DNA of 43,651 bases from Sphingobium quisquiliarum P25 (lineage in GTDB: Bacteria > Pseudomonadota > Alphaproteobacteria > Sphingomonadales > Sphingomonadaceae). Location: positions 1-43,651 of the forward strand of contig NZ_ATHO01000104.1 in NCBI RefSeq assembly GCF_000445065.1. The letters run 5' to 3'. Under the pieces are notes generated by a model that ran no database searches, was not told where the DNA came from, and was given only the letters and a program-made list of their open reading frames with translations. This document shows, in pieces, positions 27,374 to 38,530 of the stretch; within the stretch, counting starts at the first letter, position 1; each line of letters opens with the position of its first letter. The position numbers and the translations under genes were made by a program.

Positions 27374-28300
27374 ATGACCGACATACCCGCCCCCGCCATC
27401 GAGATCACCAACCTCACCAAAGTCTATAAAGGCGGCAAGCGCGCGCTCGACAATATCAGCCTGACGATCCCGCGGGGGCAGATTTACGGCCTGCTTGGTC
27501 CCAATGGCGCCGGCAAGTCGACCACGATCAACATCCTCGCCGGGCTGGTCAACAAGACCAGCGGCAACGCGAGGATCTGGGGGTTCGACATCGACCAGAA
27601 TCCCCGCAACGCCAAGAATTCCATCGGCATCGTGCCGCAGGAGATCGTGTTCGATCCCTTCTTCACGCCTTACGAAACGCTGGAGAACCAGGCGGGCTAT
27701 TATGGTGTGCCGAAGGACCGGCGGCGATCGATGGAATTGCTGCGCGCGGTCCATCTGGAGGACAAGGCGGACGCCTATGCCCGCACCCTGTCGGGGGGCA
27801 TGAAGCGGCGGCTTCTGGTCGCCAAGGCGATGGTGCATTCGCCGCCGATCCTGGTGCTGGACGAGCCGACCGCGGGCGTCGACGTTCAGCTTCGCCAGCA
27901 GCTTTGGGCCTATGTGCGCGAACTCAACGCGCAGGGCGTGACCATCGTCCTCACCACCCATTATCTGGAAGAGGCCGAGGAGCTTTGCGACCGGATCGGC
28001 ATCATCAACCATGGCCGGGTGATCACCGACAAGCCGACGCGCGAACTGATCGCCATGGCCCAGGAAAAGGTGGTGCAGGTGACGGTCGACCGCGACATCG
28101 CCGCCGCGCCGGACGCGCCCTGTTTCGAGAAGGTGGAACTGTCCGATCCCCGGACGCTGACCATCACCTATATGAAGGACCGCGCCAATGCGGGCCAGGT
28201 GCTGAGCGCGGTGCAGGCGAACGGGCTGTCCATCGTGGATGTGGTGACGCGCGACCCGGATCTGGAGGATGTGTTCCTTCACCTTACGGCTGCTGCGTGA
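27374..28300 (+). CDS. ABC transporter ATP-binding protein (YadG-like)
   Basis: 308 residues with a complete ABC ATPase: Walker A GPNGAGKST near residue 42-50, Q-loop VPQEIVF, signature LSGGMKRR, Walker B ILVLDEPTAGVD and H-loop LTTHYLEEAE. The sequence extends past the usual 230 residues with a C-terminal regulatory segment ending in DPDLEDVFLHLT, as in YadG/DrrA/CcmA-type exporters. No permease (YadH-like) gene is next to it in this window, which is unusual for this class. The ATG at 27374 is used. The stop TGA at 28298-28300 abuts the left DUF559-flanking repeat. Confidence 0.93.
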   Translation: MTDIPAPAIEITNLTKVYKGGKRALDNISLTIPRGQIYGLLGPNGAGKSTTINILAGLVNKTSGNARIWGFDIDQNPRNAKNSIGIVPQEIVFDPFFTPYETLENQAGYYGVPKDRRRSMELLRAVHLEDKADAYARTLSGGMKRRLLVAKAMVHSPPILVLDEPTAGVDVQLRQQLWAYVRELNAQGVTIVLTTHYLEEAEELCDRIGIINHGRVITDKPTRELIAMAQEKVVQVTVDRDIAAAPDAPCFEKVELSDPRTLTITYMKDRANAGQVLSAVQANGLSIVDVVTRDPDLEDVFLHLTAAA

Positions 28301-28707
28301 CTCCCCTCCCGCAAGCGTGTGGGGGGGGTGGGCCAGCGCTACGCTTCAAGAACAGAAATACGGCTCGCGCAAAGTCCCTTCGCAACGTAGCTTCGCCTCC
28401 CGAACGTCTCCTCTGGCAGCACCTGCGCAATCGCCAGCTTGGCGGCCACAAGTTCAACCGCCAAATGCCGGTAGGTCCGTATTTTGCCGGCTTTCTCTGC
28501 CGCGAATTCCGGCTCATTGCCGAACTGGACGGTATCAGCCACGACAACAGCGCTGACCATGACGCGCGCCGTGACGCCTGTTGCCGTGACCAAGGCTATT
28601 CCATTTTGCGCTTCACCAATGCAGATGTGCTGACGAACATCGAAGGCATGCTGTCGCACATAACGGCGACGCTTGCGCTATTGCCCACCCCCGGCCCCTC
28701 CCGCTAG
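28297..28707 (+). CDS. DUF559 (Vsr-like) endonuclease-domain protein, probably degenerate
   Basis: The frame gives SPPERLLWQHLRNRQLGGHKFNRQ, MPVGPYFAGFLCREF, IAELDGISHD, ARRDACC, GYSILRFTNADVLTN: the DUF559 pattern, a PD-(D/E)xK nuclease fold related to Vsr. The Asp usual in the Y-x-x-D-F position is Gly here (GGC, 28489-28491), so catalysis is doubtful. The only usable start upstream is GTG at 28297, overlapping the ABC stop (GTGA) with no Shine-Dalgarno; otherwise no ATG, GTG or TTG precedes the domain. The stop TAG lies in the right flanking repeat. 136 residues. It may be a pseudogene or a recent mobile cargo. Codon use is less GC-rich at third positions than in its neighbours. Confidence 0.72.
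   Translation: MTPLPQACGGGGPALRFKNRNTARAKSLRNVASPPERLLWQHLRNRQLGGHKFNRQMPVGPYFAGFLCREFRLIAELDGISHDNSADHDARRDACCRDQGYSILRFTNADVLTNIEGMLSHITATLALLPTPGPSR
28301..28333. repeat. Left G/C-rich palindromic repeat flanking the DUF559 gene
   Basis: CTCCCCTCCCGCAAGCG, then TGT, then a run of eight G and TGGGC. Reverse-complemented, the repeat at 28683-28718 aligns with it base for base apart from four substitutions and a three-base gap, so the two are inverted copies. It begins at the base after the ABC gene stop codon. Confidence 0.85.
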
Positions 28708-28718
28708 CGGGAGGGGAG
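28683..28718. repeat. Right G/C-rich palindromic repeat flanking the DUF559 gene
   Basis: GCCCACCCCCGG precedes a perfect 22-bp palindrome, CCCCTCCCGC-TA-GCGGGAGGGG (28695-28716). It is inverted relative to 28301-28333, contains the DUF559 stop codon (28705-28707), and its GGGAGGGGAGAG end forms the likely ribosome binding site of nadB eight bases before the ATG. Confidence 0.88.
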
Positions 28719-28728
28719 AGTATCGAAT

Positions 28729-30333
28729 ATGCCCACCACCACGCATGACGTCGTCATCATCGGTTCCGGCGCCGCCGGTCTCACCGCCGCGATCAACCTG
28801 GCTCAGGATCGCAAGGTCGTGGTGCTGGCCAAGGCTGCGCTGGACAGCGGATCGACCAACTGGGCGCAGGGCGGCATTGCGGCCGTGCTCGACGCTGGCG
28901 ACAGTTTCGAAGCGCATGTGCATGACACGATGGTGGCGGGCGCAGGCCTCAACAACCGGGAGACGGTGGAGTTCGTCGTGTCCGAAGCCCCGGCCGCGAT
29001 CGAGCGGCTGGCGCAGCTTGGCGTCCCCTTCAACGGCGGGGAGGAGTTTGGCGAACGCTGGCACCTGACGCGTGAGGGCGGGCACAGCCACCGGCGCATC
29101 GTCCATGTCGATGATGCGACCGGCCATGCCGTGCAGGTCGCGCTGCTCAAGGCCGCGCGCGCCAATCACAACATCACGCTGCTGGAGGATATGGTCGCCA
29201 TTGACCTTATCACCAGCCGTCATGGCGAGCGCTATTCGGGCGACGGCCATGTCTGGGGCGTCTATGCCTTCAACAAGAAGACCAAGCATGTCGACGCGCT
29301 GCTGGGCAAGGCGACGATCCTGTGCACCGGGGGCGCGGGGCGCACCTATCTCTTCTCCACCGCGCCGCGCGGCGCGACCGGCGACGGCATCGCCATGGCA
29401 TGGCGCGCGGGCTGCCGCGTCTCCAACATGGAGATGAACCAGTTCCACCCCACTTGCCTCTATAATCTGGAGGTCAAGAATTTCCTGATCACCGAAGCCG
29501 TGCGCGGCGAAGGCGGGCATTTGAAGCTACCCCCCGGCGTGCCCGGCGGCGGCGAGCGGTTCATGCCCCGCTTCGACCCGCGCGGTGAGCTTGCCCCGCG
29601 CGATATCGTGGCGCGGGCCATTGACCATGAGATCAAGCGCCTTGGCCTTGACTATGTCCATCTGGACATCAGCCACAAGGACCCGGAATTCGTAAAGCAT
29701 CATTTCCCGACCATCTATGCGCGGCTGCTGGACCTGGACATCGACATCACCAAGGAGCCAATCCCGGTCGTCCCGGCGCAGCATTATACCTGTGGCGGGG
29801 TGATCATCGATCTGGATGGCCGCACCGACCTGCCGGGCCTTTATGCCGCTGGAGAAGTGACGGAAAGCGGACTTCACGGGGCCAATCGCCTGGCGTCCAA
29901 CTCATTGCTGGAATGCTTCGTCTTCGGCGAAGCGGCGGCGTGTCACATTCGCGCGCATTGGAATGAACTGCCCCCGCCCCCGTCCATCCGGCCATGGGAC
30001 GAAAGCCGCGTCACCAACAGCGACGAAGAGGTCATCGTCCAGCATAACTGGAAGGAAATCCGCCGGTTCATGTGGGACTATGTGGGCATCGTGCGCACGA
30101 CCAAGCGGCTGGAGCGCGCGCAGCACCGCATCGACCTGCTCGCCAAGGAAGTGGACGAATATTACGGCCATTTCCGCGTTACGCCGGACCTGATCGAGCT
30201 GCGCAACCTGCTGGAGGTCGCGCGGCTGGTCGTGCGTTCCGCGCTGCGCCGCAAGGAAAGCCGGGGCCTGCATTATACGCTCGACTATCCCGGCATGCTG
30301 CCCGCGGCGGTCGATACGGTGCTGGCGCCCTGA
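28729..30333 (+). CDS. nadB: L-aspartate oxidase
   Basis: FAD-dependent oxidation of aspartate to iminoaspartate, the first step of de novo NAD synthesis. 534 residues. Dinucleotide-binding GSGAAGLTAAI sits near residue 12; then STNWAQGGIAAVLDAGDS, GGHSHRRIVHVDD, ATILCTGGAGRTYLFST, MEMNQFHPTCLY with the active-site His, the EAVRGEGG and FMPRFDPRGELAPRDIVARAI blocks, HYTCGGVIIDLDG and GLHGANRLASNSLLECFVFGEA. The C-terminal helical domain ends near LHYTLDYP. The ATG at 28729 uses a site inside the flanking repeat. nadA and nadC are not in the window. Confidence 0.96.
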   Translation: MPTTTHDVVIIGSGAAGLTAAINLAQDRKVVVLAKAALDSGSTNWAQGGIAAVLDAGDSFEAHVHDTMVAGAGLNNRETVEFVVSEAPAAIERLAQLGVPFNGGEEFGERWHLTREGGHSHRRIVHVDDATGHAVQVALLKAARANHNITLLEDMVAIDLITSRHGERYSGDGHVWGVYAFNKKTKHVDALLGKATILCTGGAGRTYLFSTAPRGATGDGIAMAWRAGCRVSNMEMNQFHPTCLYNLEVKNFLITEAVRGEGGHLKLPPGVPGGGERFMPRFDPRGELAPRDIVARAIDHEIKRLGLDYVHLDISHKDPEFVKHHFPTIYARLLDLDIDITKEPIPVVPAQHYTCGGVIIDLDGRTDLPGLYAAGEVTESGLHGANRLASNSLLECFVFGEAAACHIRAHWNELPPPPSIRPWDESRVTNSDEEVIVQHNWKEIRRFMWDYVGIVRTTKRLERAQHRIDLLAKEVDEYYGHFRVTPDLIELRNLLEVARLVVRSALRRKESRGLHYTLDYPGMLPAAVDTVLAP

Positions 30334-30347
30334 ACCGATCAGGGTAT

Positions 30348-31196
30348 CTACGTCAGGAAATCCTTTAGCATCGCTGCGAAACGGGCGGGCTGGTCCGCCA
30401 TGACGACATGGCCGCTGGGACCGATCGGCAGCAGCCGCGCGTTCTTCTTGGCGGCGTAGGCGGCGCGGAAATTGCGGCTGATCTGCGCCGCCTGCGCCGC
30501 ATCGGACCCGGTGGCGTAGACCACGTCCATGGGAACGGCGATGCGGCCGAGCTGCGGCCCCAGATCGATATTGGCAAGGTCGCGCAGGGCATTGGCGATC
30601 ACGTCCGGGTCGCTGCCGCGCGCGCCGGGCGCATCCGCGACGATCTGCGCCAGATAGGCGCGGCCTGCTTTCGTGCCGGTGAAATATTGGCTGAGCTGAT
30701 CGGCGAGGAAGCCCATGCCGCGCGCCGTGCCGCCGACCATCGCCGCGCCCGCCGGAAGCATGTCGACGACCATGATCCGTCCCGCCACGCCCTTGAGGCC
30801 CAGCATCATCGCAAGCGTGCCGCCCATGGAATGGCCGACCACGGCCGGGCGGACGAGTCCTGCGGCCTTGATGTAGCGAGTGATCTCATCGGCTAGTGGT
30901 TGCACCAGCGGTCCGGTGGCGTTCGCGTCCGGGGGGAGGCCGGCAAAGCCGCGAACATGGATCAAGTGCCAGCGAAAGCCCGGCACCTTGTCCATGATGC
31001 CGTTCCAGAGCGCCGGTCCGCTGGCGAGTCCCGCGATCAGCAGCACGTCGCGCCCCGTTCCGCGCGTGGTCACGGCGATCCTGCGCGAGGCGAAGGGGGC
31101 AGCCTGCGCGCCTTCGTGCCGCATCATCAGCAGCCCGGCACAGGCGCCCGCGCCCGTCCGCAGCAATGTCCGCCGGTCGATCAACGATGCCATCAT
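30348..31196 (-). CDS. Exported alpha/beta hydrolase
   Basis: 282 residues. A twin-arginine-like signal (IDRRTLLRTGAGACAGLLM) is followed by an alpha/beta hydrolase fold: oxyanion region LLIAGLASGPALWNG, nucleophile elbow GHSMGG, acid region DVVYATGSDAAQ and catalytic His in SGHVVMADQP. The substrate is unknown; esterase or similar. The ATG at 31196 has AAGGGAG six bases upstream. Convergent with nadB, with a 14-base gap and a 6-bp hairpin CCCTGA-TCAGGG over the nadB stop. Confidence 0.88.
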   Translation of the reverse strand: MMASLIDRRTLLRTGAGACAGLLMMRHEGAQAAPFASRRIAVTTRGTGRDVLLIAGLASGPALWNGIMDKVPGFRWHLIHVRGFAGLPPDANATGPLVQPLADEITRYIKAAGLVRPAVVGHSMGGTLAMMLGLKGVAGRIMVVDMLPAGAAMVGGTARGMGFLADQLSQYFTGTKAGRAYLAQIVADAPGARGSDPDVIANALRDLANIDLGPQLGRIAVPMDVVYATGSDAAQAAQISRNFRAAYAAKKNARLLPIGPSGHVVMADQPARFAAMLKDFLT

Positions 31197-31355
31197 GCGA
31201 TGCTCCCTTGCCCATCACGGCTTAACGGCAGGTGAGCGCATATTGGCCATGCCGTTCAGACTCCTTACATCGCAAATGTGGAATCATTCGTCGCATCTCC
31301 CTTGTCAGCCAAAGGGGGTGACGGGCCTAAATCGAAGGAGAGTTCGGGGACGTTC

Positions 31356-32501
31356 ATGCACAATCGAAATCAGGGGCGCGGCAAGCGCCCGGAAGGCGGA
31401 TCGGTCCGCCTCATCCTGTTGGTCGCGGCTCTTTCCGCCTGCGTCAGCGCTCCGATGGAGCCGCAAGCCAGCGCGACCCAGCGCCCGCAGCCGACGACCG
31501 CGACCTACCCCATCAAGCGCGTCGCCAATCCGCCCAAGACCTTCGATCAGTTGAACGTCGACCAGCGGGAAACGCCGCCCCCGGCGCTGGTCAGCGTGAT
31601 TCGCAACCTGGGCCAGAGCTTCAACGGCAAGGTCGGCATCGCGGTGCGCCGGATCGGCGCCGACTGGACCGTCGCGTGGAACGGCAATGCGCTGTTCCCG
31701 CAGCAGAGCGTATCGAAGCTGTGGGTGTCGATGACGTTCCTGGACGCGGTCGACCGGGGCAAGATCCGCCTGACCGACACGACCACCATCACGCGCAAGG
31801 ACCTGACGCTGTTCCACCAGCCGACCGCCGCGCTCGTGGGATCGAGCGGCTGGACGACCAGCTATTCCGACCTGATGCGCCGCGCGATGACGCAGAGCGA
31901 CAATACGGCGAACGATACGCTGCTGCGCGCCGTTGGCGGACCCGAAGCGGTGCGCGCCTTCCTGGCGCGGCGGACGATCAAGGATATCCGCTTCGGCCCC
32001 GGCGAACGGCTGCTGCAATCGGCGACGGCCGGTCTCGACTGGCGGCAGGATTATTCGATCGGCCGCAACTTCTACGCGGCCCGTTCGCGGCTGCCCATGT
32101 CGGTGCGGGTGAAGGCGCTCGACAATTACCTCGCCAATCCGCCGGACGGCGCCGCGCCGTCATCGATCGTGAAGGCGCTGGCGAAGCTGAAGGAAGGCGA
32201 GATGCTGTCGCCTGCGTCGAGCCAGCTGCTGATGTCGATCATGAGCCAGGCGAAGACCGGGCCGCAGCGGATCAAGGGCGGCGTTCCGGCCGGATGGAAA
32301 TATCTGCACAAGACCGGGACCGGGCAGGAACTGGCACCCCGCTCGACCGGATATAACGACATCGGCATCATGACCGCGCCCGATGGCACCAGCTATGCCG
32401 TGGCGGTGATGATCGGCAGCACGACCGAACCCATCCCCGTGCGCTGGCAACTGATGCAGGCTGTGGCGAAGGCCGTGGCTGCCAATCACGAGAAGCGGTG
32501 A
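31356..32501 (+). CDS. Class A beta-lactamase-like serine hydrolase, lipoprotein
   Basis: 381 residues. The lipobox is LSAC (Cys 29). Active-site motifs in order: SVSK (118-121), SDN (181-183), Glu 217 and KTG (319-321). The spacings 118 to 181 and 181 to 217 match Ambler 70-130 and 130-166, so Glu 217 is the expected deacylation Glu 166. Pro 167 is replaced by Arg and Asn 170 by Gln, and about 37 extra residues lie between the omega loop and KTG. It could be a genuine beta-lactamase or a penicillin-binding hydrolase. I start at ATG 31356, with GGGGA five bases upstream. Confidence 0.85.
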   Translation: MHNRNQGRGKRPEGGSVRLILLVAALSACVSAPMEPQASATQRPQPTTATYPIKRVANPPKTFDQLNVDQRETPPPALVSVIRNLGQSFNGKVGIAVRRIGADWTVAWNGNALFPQQSVSKLWVSMTFLDAVDRGKIRLTDTTTITRKDLTLFHQPTAALVGSSGWTTSYSDLMRRAMTQSDNTANDTLLRAVGGPEAVRAFLARRTIKDIRFGPGERLLQSATAGLDWRQDYSIGRNFYAARSRLPMSVRVKALDNYLANPPDGAAPSSIVKALAKLKEGEMLSPASSQLLMSIMSQAKTGPQRIKGGVPAGWKYLHKTGTGQELAPRSTGYNDIGIMTAPDGTSYAVAVMIGSTTEPIPVRWQLMQAVAKAVAANHEKR

Positions 32502-32518
32502 CGGCCGATATCCCACAG

Positions 32519-32592
32519 CCGTTCGTGTCGAGCGAAATTGAGACACGGGAAACGCCGCGTCAGCGTTTCTCGACTTCGCTCGAAACGAACGG
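32519..32592. repeat. Dispersed palindromic repeat, copy 3
   Basis: The ends CCGTTCGTGTCGAGCGAA and TTCGCTCGAAACGAACGG are near-perfect inverted copies enclosing a 38-base core unrelated to copies 1, 4 and 5. It lies between the convergent beta-lactamase-like and metH genes. Confidence 0.85.
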
Positions 32593-32609
32593 ACCTTCCT
32601 GCCTAGACC

Positions 32610-35210
<2,601 letters not shown>

Positions 35211-35226
35211 ATCCCGATCTCTAAAT

Positions 35227-35324
35227 CCGTTCGGGCTGAGCGAAGTCGAAGCCCTTGTCTGAGCGGAGGCGAAGATACCTCACTATGTTCGGTTTTGCCC
35301 TTCGACTTCGCTCGGGGCGAACGG
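35227..35324. repeat. Dispersed palindromic repeat, copy 4, between the two metH genes
   Basis: The left arm CCGTTCGGGCTGAGCGAAG and right arm CTTCGCTCGGGGCGAACGG pair almost throughout. The core GATACCTCACTATGTTCGGTTT matches the cores of copies 1 and 5. The right end continues AGGAG. It contains an additional internal partial copy (CTGAGCGGAGGCGAAG at 35259-35274). Confidence 0.85.
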
Positions 35325-35348
35325 AGGAGAGCTATCTCCTCCGGTAAT

Positions 35349-36395
<1,047 letters not shown>

Positions 36396-36403
36396 GTTCA
36401 TTC

Positions 36404-36477
36404 CCGTTCGGGCTGAGCGAAGGCGAAGACACCTCGCTGCGTTCGGTGGCACCCTTCGACAAGCTCAGGGTGAACGG
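36404..36477. repeat. Dispersed palindromic repeat, copy 5, between metF and metH
   Basis: The left arm CCGTTCGGGCTGAGCGAAGG and right arm CCTTCGACAAGCTCAGGGTGAACGG enclose the core GACACCTCGCTGCGTTCGGTGGCA, matching copies 1 and 4. It fills most of the 93-base gap upstream of the metH homocysteine gene. Confidence 0.85.
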
Positions 36478-36488
36478 AAGAAAGGGAC

Positions 36489-37406
36489 TCATGCCGCCCT
36501 CACCCCCAGCAGATGGCAGATCGCATAGCTCAACTCCGCCCGGTTGAGCGTATAGAAATGGAAGTCGCGTACGCCGCCCGCATAGAGTTTGCGGCACAGT
36601 TCCGCCGCCAGCGTGGCGGAAACCAGCTGCCGCGCGGCGGGCAGGTCGTCCAGCCCTTCGAACAGCTTGCCCATCCATTCCGGCACGGCGGTATTGCACA
36701 TGGCGGACATGCGCTGCACCGCCGCGAAATTGCTGACCGGCATGATGCCCGGGATGATCTCCGCATCGATCCCCGCCGCCGCCACTGTGTCGCGGAAACG
36801 GAAGAAGGTTTCGGGTTCGAAGAAAAATTGCGTGATCGCCCGTGTCGCGCCCGCGTCGAGCTTGCGCTTGAGATTGTCGATATCGCTCTGCGCGCTCGAT
36901 GCGTCGGGATGGGTTTCGGGATAGGCGGCCACGGAAATCTCGAACGGGTGGCGCTTGACCAGCCCTTCGACCAGTTCGGCCGCGCCCTTATAGCCTTGCG
37001 GGTGCGGTTCGAACTTGCACCCGGCCTGCGGCGGATCGCCACGCAAAGCGACGATATGACGCACCCCCGCTTCCCAATAGGCGTCGGCGACCTCGCCGAT
37101 CTCCGCCTTGCTCGCCGCGACGCAGGTCAGATGCGCGGCGGCGGGCAGCGGCGTTTCCTTCGCGATGCGGGCGACGGTGTTATGCGTCCGCTCACGCGTG
37201 GAGCCGCCCGCGCCATAGGTCACGGACACGAATTTGGGGGCAAGCGGCGCCAGCGTCCCGATCGCGGACCAGAGCTGCTCCTCCATCTTCTCCGTCTTGG
37301 GCGGGAAGAATTCGAAGCTGACATTCAGGTCGCCCGCCATATCGGCATAGAGCGGCGCATCGAGCACGCGCCGGGCCTCTTCGACGGAGGGGAAGGGAAA
37401 GGTCAT
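36489..37406 (-). CDS. metF: 5,10-methylenetetrahydrofolate reductase
   Basis: Reduces methylene-THF to methyl-THF, the methyl donor for MetH. 305 residues with FAD-binding TIM barrel motifs: VSFEFFPPKTEKMEEQL with the catalytic Glu, VSVTYGAGGSTRERT, HLTCVAAS, ALRGDPP, AAYPETHPDA, TQFFFEPETFFRF and IIPGIMPVSNF. The start is ATG at 37406, overlapping the upstream regulator stop by four bases (ATGA); TTG at 37412 has AAGGA at better spacing and would add MR. The C-terminus HFYTLNRAELSYAICHLLG is the family end. Confidence 0.96.
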   Translation of the reverse strand: MTFPFPSVEEARRVLDAPLYADMAGDLNVSFEFFPPKTEKMEEQLWSAIGTLAPLAPKFVSVTYGAGGSTRERTHNTVARIAKETPLPAAAHLTCVAASKAEIGEVADAYWEAGVRHIVALRGDPPQAGCKFEPHPQGYKGAAELVEGLVKRHPFEISVAAYPETHPDASSAQSDIDNLKRKLDAGATRAITQFFFEPETFFRFRDTVAAAGIDAEIIPGIMPVSNFAAVQRMSAMCNTAVPEWMGKLFEGLDDLPAARQLVSATLAAELCRKLYAGGVRDFHFYTLNRAELSYAICHLLGVRAA

Positions 37407-38374
37407 GCGCAAATGCGTCCTTCAATCGGCAGGATGCGCGCGCCGCGACGCCGCCCCAGCCACAGTTTCACGGTCAGTTCATGGCCGGGCAGGCTTTCCA
37501 CCCGGTCGAGGTCGAGGCCCGCCTGCGCGAACCAGCTTTCCATCTGGTCGTCGGAAAAGCCGAGCCGCGCATGCTGGTCGCGCAGCCGAAGCTCCTCCCG
37601 CTCATGCGCGTCGAAATCGGCGATCAGCACCCGGCCCCCGGCGGCCGTAACGCGCGCGGCTTCGGCGATGACGGCTTCGGGCGCCTGCGCATAGTGCAGG
37701 ACCTGATGCAGCACCACCGTGTCGGCATCGCCCTGCGCCAGCGGCAGCGCGCCGAAGTCGCCGAGCACCAGCGCATATTTGCCGCCAGCATCCTCAGGCA
37801 GCTTGGCACGGGCGATGCGCAGCATGTCGGGGCTGCGGTCAAGCGCCGTCACCTGATCCGCCAGCGGCCCGAACAGTTCGATCATGCGCCCCGTGCCGGT
37901 GCCGATGTCAAGCAGATGGCCGATCGGCTCCGCCTCCAGCAGCGCCGTCATCGCGCGTTCGACATCACGCTCAGGCACATGGAGCGAGCGGATGGCGTCC
38001 CATTTTTCGGCATGTTCGGCGAAATAGCTTTCCGCCGCGCGCGACCTGTCGGCGCGCACCGCGGCCAGCCGGGCAAGGTCCGCCTTCTGCCACAACTGCT
38101 CGCTTTCCGAAGGGGCAAGCTGATCGAAGAGGGTGAGGAAGGGCGCGATGGCGGAGCCCCGGCCCAGGCGCAGGAACACCCAATTGCCTTCCTTGCGCCG
38201 CTCCACCAGCCCGGCTTCGGCCAGGATGCGGACGTGGCGGGACACGCGCGGCTGGCTTTGCCCCACCACCTGTGCGATTTCGCCGACGGCAAGCTCCATC
38301 GCGCGCAGCAGATAGATGATGCGAAGCCGCGTCGGATCGCCAAGGGCGCGGAAAATGTCGAGTGCGGCACTCAT
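37403..38374 (-). CDS. ArsR-family regulator fused to SAM-dependent methyltransferase (SahR-like)
   Basis: 323 residues. The N-terminus (about 1-90) is an ArsR winged helix: ALGDPTRLRIIYLLRAMELAVGEIAQ and the recognition region QPRVSRHVRILAEAGLVERRKEGNW. There are no cysteines in this domain, so it is not a metal sensor of the ArsR/SmtB type. Residues about 120-310 are a class I methyltransferase with LLDIGTGTGRM (156-164), LDRSPDMLRIAR and GGRVLIADF. SahR-type ArsR regulators are known to control methionine genes in response to S-adenosylhomocysteine, which fits the metF-metH operon behind it; the match is inferred. ATG at 38374. Confidence 0.87.
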   Translation of the reverse strand: MSAALDIFRALGDPTRLRIIYLLRAMELAVGEIAQVVGQSQPRVSRHVRILAEAGLVERRKEGNWVFLRLGRGSAIAPFLTLFDQLAPSESEQLWQKADLARLAAVRADRSRAAESYFAEHAEKWDAIRSLHVPERDVERAMTALLEAEPIGHLLDIGTGTGRMIELFGPLADQVTALDRSPDMLRIARAKLPEDAGGKYALVLGDFGALPLAQGDADTVVLHQVLHYAQAPEAVIAEAARVTAAGGRVLIADFDAHEREELRLRDQHARLGFSDDQMESWFAQAGLDLDRVESLPGHELTVKLWLGRRRGARILPIEGRICA

Positions 38375-38380
38375 GCGAGG

Positions 38381-38410
38381 ATCATATAAAGAAATCTTTA
38401 TATGCGTCAA
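38381..38410 (-). promoter_or_regulatory. Sigma-70-type promoter of the ArsR-metF-metH operon
   Basis: On the minus strand TTGACG (38410-38405), an 18-base spacer and TATGAT (38386-38381). A start seven bases after the -10 would fall on the A of the ATG at 38374, so the message is predicted to be leaderless; no Shine-Dalgarno is visible in the six bases between. Confidence 0.7.
38383..38404. promoter_or_regulatory. Operator-like 22-bp palindrome, probable ArsR-methyltransferase binding site
   Basis: Perfect inverted halves CATATAAAG and CTTTATATG around AAAT (plus strand). It fills the spacer and overlaps the -10, so binding would block polymerase; autoregulation of the methionine operon is inferred. 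Confidence 0.72.
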
Positions 38411-38530
38411 TGGCTGTCGCCAGTGGCACCGCAATTGCGCGCTTTTGCGCGGTTACGCAGGAATGGGATTGCCTTGAGTCGCCGTATTCATTACGTATCG
38501 GCCCCGCAGGCGCAAAGGGGGGTGAACTTT

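Noticed and set aside
36396..36452. Longer N-terminus for the metH homocysteine part
   Set aside because: It would translate the palindromic repeat into Arg-rich sequence unrelated to the family.
38375..38410. SAM riboswitch ahead of the methionine operon
   Set aside because: The predicted transcription start is at the ATG, so there is no leader; the palindrome overlaps the promoter as an operator would.
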